Shown here piece after piece: positions 56,341 to 60,000 of a stretch of 60,000 bases of DNA (its first letter is position 1; every line of letters begins with the position of its first letter). Position numbers and translations under genes: made by a program. The DNA is from Mesostigma viride (taxonomy: Eukaryota; Streptophyta; Mesostigmatophyceae; Mesostigmatales; Mesostigmataceae). Location of the stretch: positions 1,126,234-1,186,233 of the forward strand of contig RPFO01000310.1 in assembly GCA_009746045.1 (NCBI GenBank), given 5' to 3'. The notes beneath the pieces are model-generated. The model did no database searches. It worked only from the letters and a program-made list of their open reading frames with translations, and was not told the origin of the DNA.

Positions 56341-57889
56341 GTAGCAACCCCGGCATCTGACAGACGTGCCCTAAAAATGGGACACTCCTACCAGAGCGAA
56401 CTTTAGCACGGCGCGCCCATAAAGAATTTTCAGCCATGATTTCTAATACTTTCTTTAAATCACGTAGGTGCGTTTCAAAATCAGGAGAATAAATAAGGAT
56501 ATCATCTAAGTAAGCTTGAGCACAAGAACGGTCATGCTCAGATAAAGAAACAGAGGAGAAGGAAGGATCCTTTAAATCAGAGGACACTTGAGGAAGGTGA
56601 GAATTTCCCATAACAGGTCTAAGCACTTCATTCATTAACATTTGGAAAGAGGCAGGAGAGTTACAGAGTCCCATAGCCGCTACTCTAAACTGGTAATGCC
56701 CAAAAGGGGTAGCAAAGGCGGTTTTGTGGCAATCCTCAGGAGCTATACGTAGTTGCCAAAAACCATCCGCACAATCTAGTACTGTGAAACAGGTAGAACC
56801 TTTAACCTTATTAAATATATCATCAATACGAGGTAGAGGGTATTTAGACTTCACAGTAATATCGTTTAACTTCCTATAATCAGTAACTAGGCGAAACTTG
56901 CCATTTGGCTTAGGAACTAACAGGACACCAGCGGAGTAGGGGGAGTTACTAGGCTCTATCAATCCTGCTTCTAATAGTGATACTAAAATCTGTTTTAGTT
57001 CCTTTAATTCGGTAGGGCCCATTCTATACATCGGAGAGTGCGTAGGAACTGCACCGTCCTTGATAACTACACGGTGTAAAACAGAACGAGGAGGAGGATA
57101 AGAAGGAGTCTTTTCTTCAAATACTTTTGAGGAATCTATCACAGCCATGTATCTTACTATTTCATTTTCAGTAAATCCCACTCCTATTGTATCCACTGTA
57201 TTTACATCTATATCCACACTATTATTAGTGATAGGTATCTCTTGTACTTCTAACTGAAGGAACATACATAATAGGTATCCATATTCCTTTAGTTCAGATC
57301 GCAATTCGTCATTGGACATTAATACTTCAGGTATAGGTCTCACAGGAGGATCAACAGGTGTAGGAGGAGTAATATCTACCAAGGATAAATTTTCTAATCT
57401 ATAATGACGTTCTGGTACCCAGTAAGAGCTATCTGGAAACCAAATGACCATAGTATCATAATTAATAGTAATCTTATTATCCTGGTGCCAATCTAATCCT
57501 AGTAATACATCAGCTGTAGTGATAGGGCCTATAGTGGCCGTCAGGTTGACCGTACGTCCTTGTATGACCAGGGGAAGGGACACCGTACCCGGGGAATGAC
57601 TGGTGCGACCGTCAGCATAATGGACAGTGACAGTTTTTGTGTGAGGGGTAGGGACTAGTCCTAAACGCCTAACTAGGGCCTCGCTCACAAAGGAGCTAGC
57701 CGCACCGCTATCCACTAACACAGAGACATTCAAGAGTTCATCAGCATGCAAGAAGGGGTCTACAACAGTATGAGGGACGGTTAAGCCACCATTCAAGAAC
57801 ATAAGAGGACGCACACGTAGTGGTAGGGATGATTCAGCTCCTACAGAGGTTATAAAAACAGGCAAGCAAAAATTATTATCTGGGGTACT
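56324..57889 (-). pseudogene. Protease and reverse transcriptase
   Basis: An aspartic protease with 'VLVDSGAASSFV' (Asp-Ser-Gly active site) is followed by a linker. The RT follows: 'VPKPNGKFRLVTDYRKLN', 'FTVLDCADGFWQL', 'FRVAAMGLCNSPASFQ' and the catalytic 'YLDDILIYSP'. The frame ends at 56324 after small indels near 56340-56400 and continues in another frame as RNase H. The link from gag is a frame change inside a G-run at about 57935-57955, which could be programmed or an error. Confidence 0.85.
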
Positions 57890-57908
57890 ATCTAAGGACC
57901 TGTCCAGG

Positions 57909-59585
57909 TTACCCCCGGCTGACAGGCCTACTGTTCCCCCTCCCCCCCAAATCCATAGGAACTAACCCCGAAGAAGACCCTGGCGGAAAAGCCACTGCTG
58001 GAGGGTCACGAGGGATTGAAGAGGGTGCGGGAGCCTGATTATCATAGGGGAACCCTGGGGATCCTGTCTGCACAGCATTCAGCCTACTAGGGGTAGCTGA
58101 AGGAATGCGTCCTGAAGTGGGACGAATAGGAGCACGCTGAGGGGTACGAGGAGGGCGAGCGTCGGGATGAGGGGGAGCACCCGAAAGGAACTTGGGGCAC
58201 TCACGTTTAAGATGACCTACTTCCTTACAATGATAGCAGGTGATATGAGAGACATCCAGAGCTGAAAGGTCAGTCACACAATATCTAATTCTTCTACATA
58301 GGAGTTCTCCTCCTCAGGGGTAAGGCTAATATTATTAATACGGGAACGGGTAGGAAGAGAAGGCGTGGAGAAGAAATCTGCTACTCGTAAAAGATGCTGG
58401 CGCACATGCTTGAGGGGCAGGTCAGTAAAACGGTAGGCAGAGAACTGGCGCTTGACTTCACGCAATAAGGGTCTACTGAGGCCCTGAAGGAAGCGGGCAC
58501 GTACTTCTGCGCCCGACAAATCCCTAATTCGTACCATCTGGGCATCAAACTCTTTCATATATTCTTTGAAGGATTTGGTACCCTGCTGCAAGGTACCAAA
58601 GGCTAATCTATCCTGCCAATCTGCATCGGGAGGGACTAAATGGTTCTCTAAACGCTTAAACAATTCTGCTACAGAGTTTGGGTAGGCATGAGAGGCAAGA
58701 GACTCACACTGGATGAGGTTAGCAAGCTCAGGAGTAATGCAGGTAGTAAGATAATGAGGAACTAGTACAGCATCAGAGAGGCGCCACCTATTGTGGTTCT
58801 GCCAGGACTCTGTGTTCTGGGTGAGCAACATAATGAAGTGAAAAACTGTTGAGGGGTAGACTTGACATCCAGCTTAGGAAGGTTGGCAAAGAGGGGAAGA
58901 GCAGGAGGCTTAGGGGGATTAGAAGAATCAGTTTTTCCCATAGGGCCACTATCTTCCACTGCTACATAAGCGGGATAGAAGGAAGGGATAGGAAAAGTCT
59001 TGGGTAGGGGTCTAGAGGGAGCCACCGTTTCAGGATGGTGCCCATAGGAGAAGGGAACAGTATATTGCTCACGAAGAGAGGAGTAGGCAAAATGATCATA
59101 ATTCCTATCATCTAGGGGCATGGTACTGAAATCATTATTAACTTCTAAATCAGCCACACGGGTAGGGACCTGGGCAGCCTCATAGGCCGTCTCAGGGTAG
59201 GACCAGGAAGCAGGTGGGTAAAAGGGAACTGCACTAGGGCGCCCAGAAGGGCCGACAGGGGCAGAGGTACGACCCGTGTTAAAGGCAGGCATTGAAGGCA
59301 CAGGGTGGGAAGGAGGCCTAGAAGCATTGTTAGTGAGTGAGGACCTGCTGGAGGGGTGAGCCAAGGTTGCAGAAGGGGCAGGGGCCTGGTTCACAGCAAA
59401 AGAAGGTTCATCACTAAATCTGACTTGTGAAAACGTTGTTCATAGGTAGGTGGGGTAATTGAGGGACGACGGCGACCACCAGCAACAGGAGAAGGAGGTG
59501 AGGTACGCAGAATACCTTGAGGGTGAGATGGTGTACCGTTTCCAAGGAGTCCCGTCGGTTACCACGAGTATTGTTATTGTTATTG

Positions 59586-59617
<32 letters not shown>

Positions 59618-59656
59618 GGTAGGTATAGGCGACATATCTCCACCCACTGGATCCAT
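57909..59656 (-). pseudogene. gag with CCHC zinc knuckle
   Basis: The start at ATG 59656 is followed by asparagine runs and Pro/Ser-rich sequence. A retrotransposon gag core follows (about 58830-58280, with 'FKRLENHLVPPDADWQDRL' and 'GTKSFKEYMKEFDAQMVRI'). A zinc knuckle (C-x2-C-x4-H-x4-C, 'CYHCKEVGHLKREC') lies at about 58230. The reading needs frame changes near 59410, 58835 and 58275. Forms the particle and binds the RNA. Confidence 0.75.
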
Positions 59657-59747
59657 CTTTAATTAGTAAAGGAATAGGAATCTAGATGAAAGCAACAAAG
59701 GAAAAAGGAAAAACCTTGAAGGTCTGAAGCAAGGAACAAAATTAAAA

Positions 59748-60000
59748 TCAATCCTTTTTAACAACAGTAATGGATAGGGAACCAAACTCCAAAGTGAGAG
59801 GAGTATCTGAAGCAGATGCAGATGCAGCCCGTTTAGGGGGAGAAGAAGGAGGGGTAGCAAAGACTAGAGCTTCTACGGAGGACGACCATGAGGATAGGGC
59901 GTACATGCAGGCCTAAATCTGTTTGGCTATGATCTATAAGGAACTGCTGAGCTTCTTCGAAGGACACAAATTTCTTATACCTAATTACGTTATATACGGT
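59748..60000 (-). pseudogene. Partial ORF upstream of gag, viroplasmin-like start
   Basis: Runs in from beyond the window and ends at TGA 59748-59750, with one apparent frame change near 59885. The visible start ('VIRYKKFVSFEEAQQFL') resembles the small N-terminal domain of RNase H1 and caulimovirus-type viroplasmin. The similarity is short and the call is weak. It could be the end of an upstream ORF in the same element. Confidence 0.35.

Larger units (their letters stand above)
50486..60000 (-). mobile_element. Ty3/gypsy chromovirus-type LTR retrotransposon, frameshifted, 5' end off window
   Basis: Order on the minus strand: partial upstream ORF, gag with zinc knuckle, protease, reverse transcriptase, RNase H, integrase, chromodomain, extra ORF, polypurine tract and 3' LTR. 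The frame changes several times, often near homopolymers, so this copy is probably inactive unless some changes are assembly errors. The 5' LTR and primer-binding site lie beyond 60000. Inserted in gene 4, five bases after exon P. Confidence 0.85.

Overview
The window is nuclear DNA of a eukaryote, probably a unicellular green alga. The evidence is short exons in long introns with GT..AG borders, a GC-rich kinase gene, a LINE, a chromodomain Ty3/gypsy element and many long minisatellites. The algal assignment is inference. No bacterial operons, CRISPR arrays, rRNA or tRNA genes were recognised.

Most of the window is a tandem cluster of one gene family. Each complete gene has a series of ~99-nt exons that each encode one ankyrin (ANK) repeat. 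These are followed by a terminal half-ANK exon and one ~3.45-kb exon. The large exon encodes a long coiled-coil region, a protein kinase domain, a HECT-like region without a visible catalytic cysteine, and a C-terminal RZ-type zinc finger of the kind known from RNF213 and ZNFX1. All these exons have phase-0 borders, so ANK cassettes can be gained or lost without changing frame. Gene 1 uses ANK exons at 2681, 3622 and 4558, a terminal exon at 6053 and a kinase exon at 7883; its kinase is HRN instead of HRD and a 4-nt insertion removes the RZ finger. Gene 2 (13061 and 15032-18494) is a ~7.25-kb tandem copy without its own ANK exons and has a 1-nt frameshift in the kinase. Gene 3 (27128-36676) is uninterrupted: six ANK exons, the terminal exon and an open kinase exon. 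Gene 4 (45322-50480) shows six ANK exons and is then cut by the LTR element. Genes 2 to 3 and 3 to 4 repeat with a period of about 18.2 kb.

The intergenic block between genes (19.9-27.1 kb and again 38.8-45.3 kb) carries ordered minisatellites of 86, 88, 78 and 82 bp whose copy numbers differ between the two blocks. Genes 1 and 2 also carry (GGCT)n tracts in the intron before the terminal ANK exon. Within the ANK exons, differences concentrate at positions that form the binding face of ankyrin repeats, while helix 2 and parts of the introns are much more conserved.

The left end holds an ORF1-only LINE-like insertion (about 412-2399) in an ANK-gene intron. The right end (50486-60000, minus strand, 5' end beyond the window) is a frameshifted Ty3/gypsy chromovirus with gag, protease, RT, RNase H, integrase, chromodomain, a GC-rich extra ORF and a 3' LTR. 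Its 3' LTR lies five bases after the last ANK exon of gene 4.

Taken together, the cluster may encode an expandable ANK-based recognition module wired to kinase and ubiquitin-type signalling domains. The domain calls come from reading motifs by eye; the recognition role is inference.
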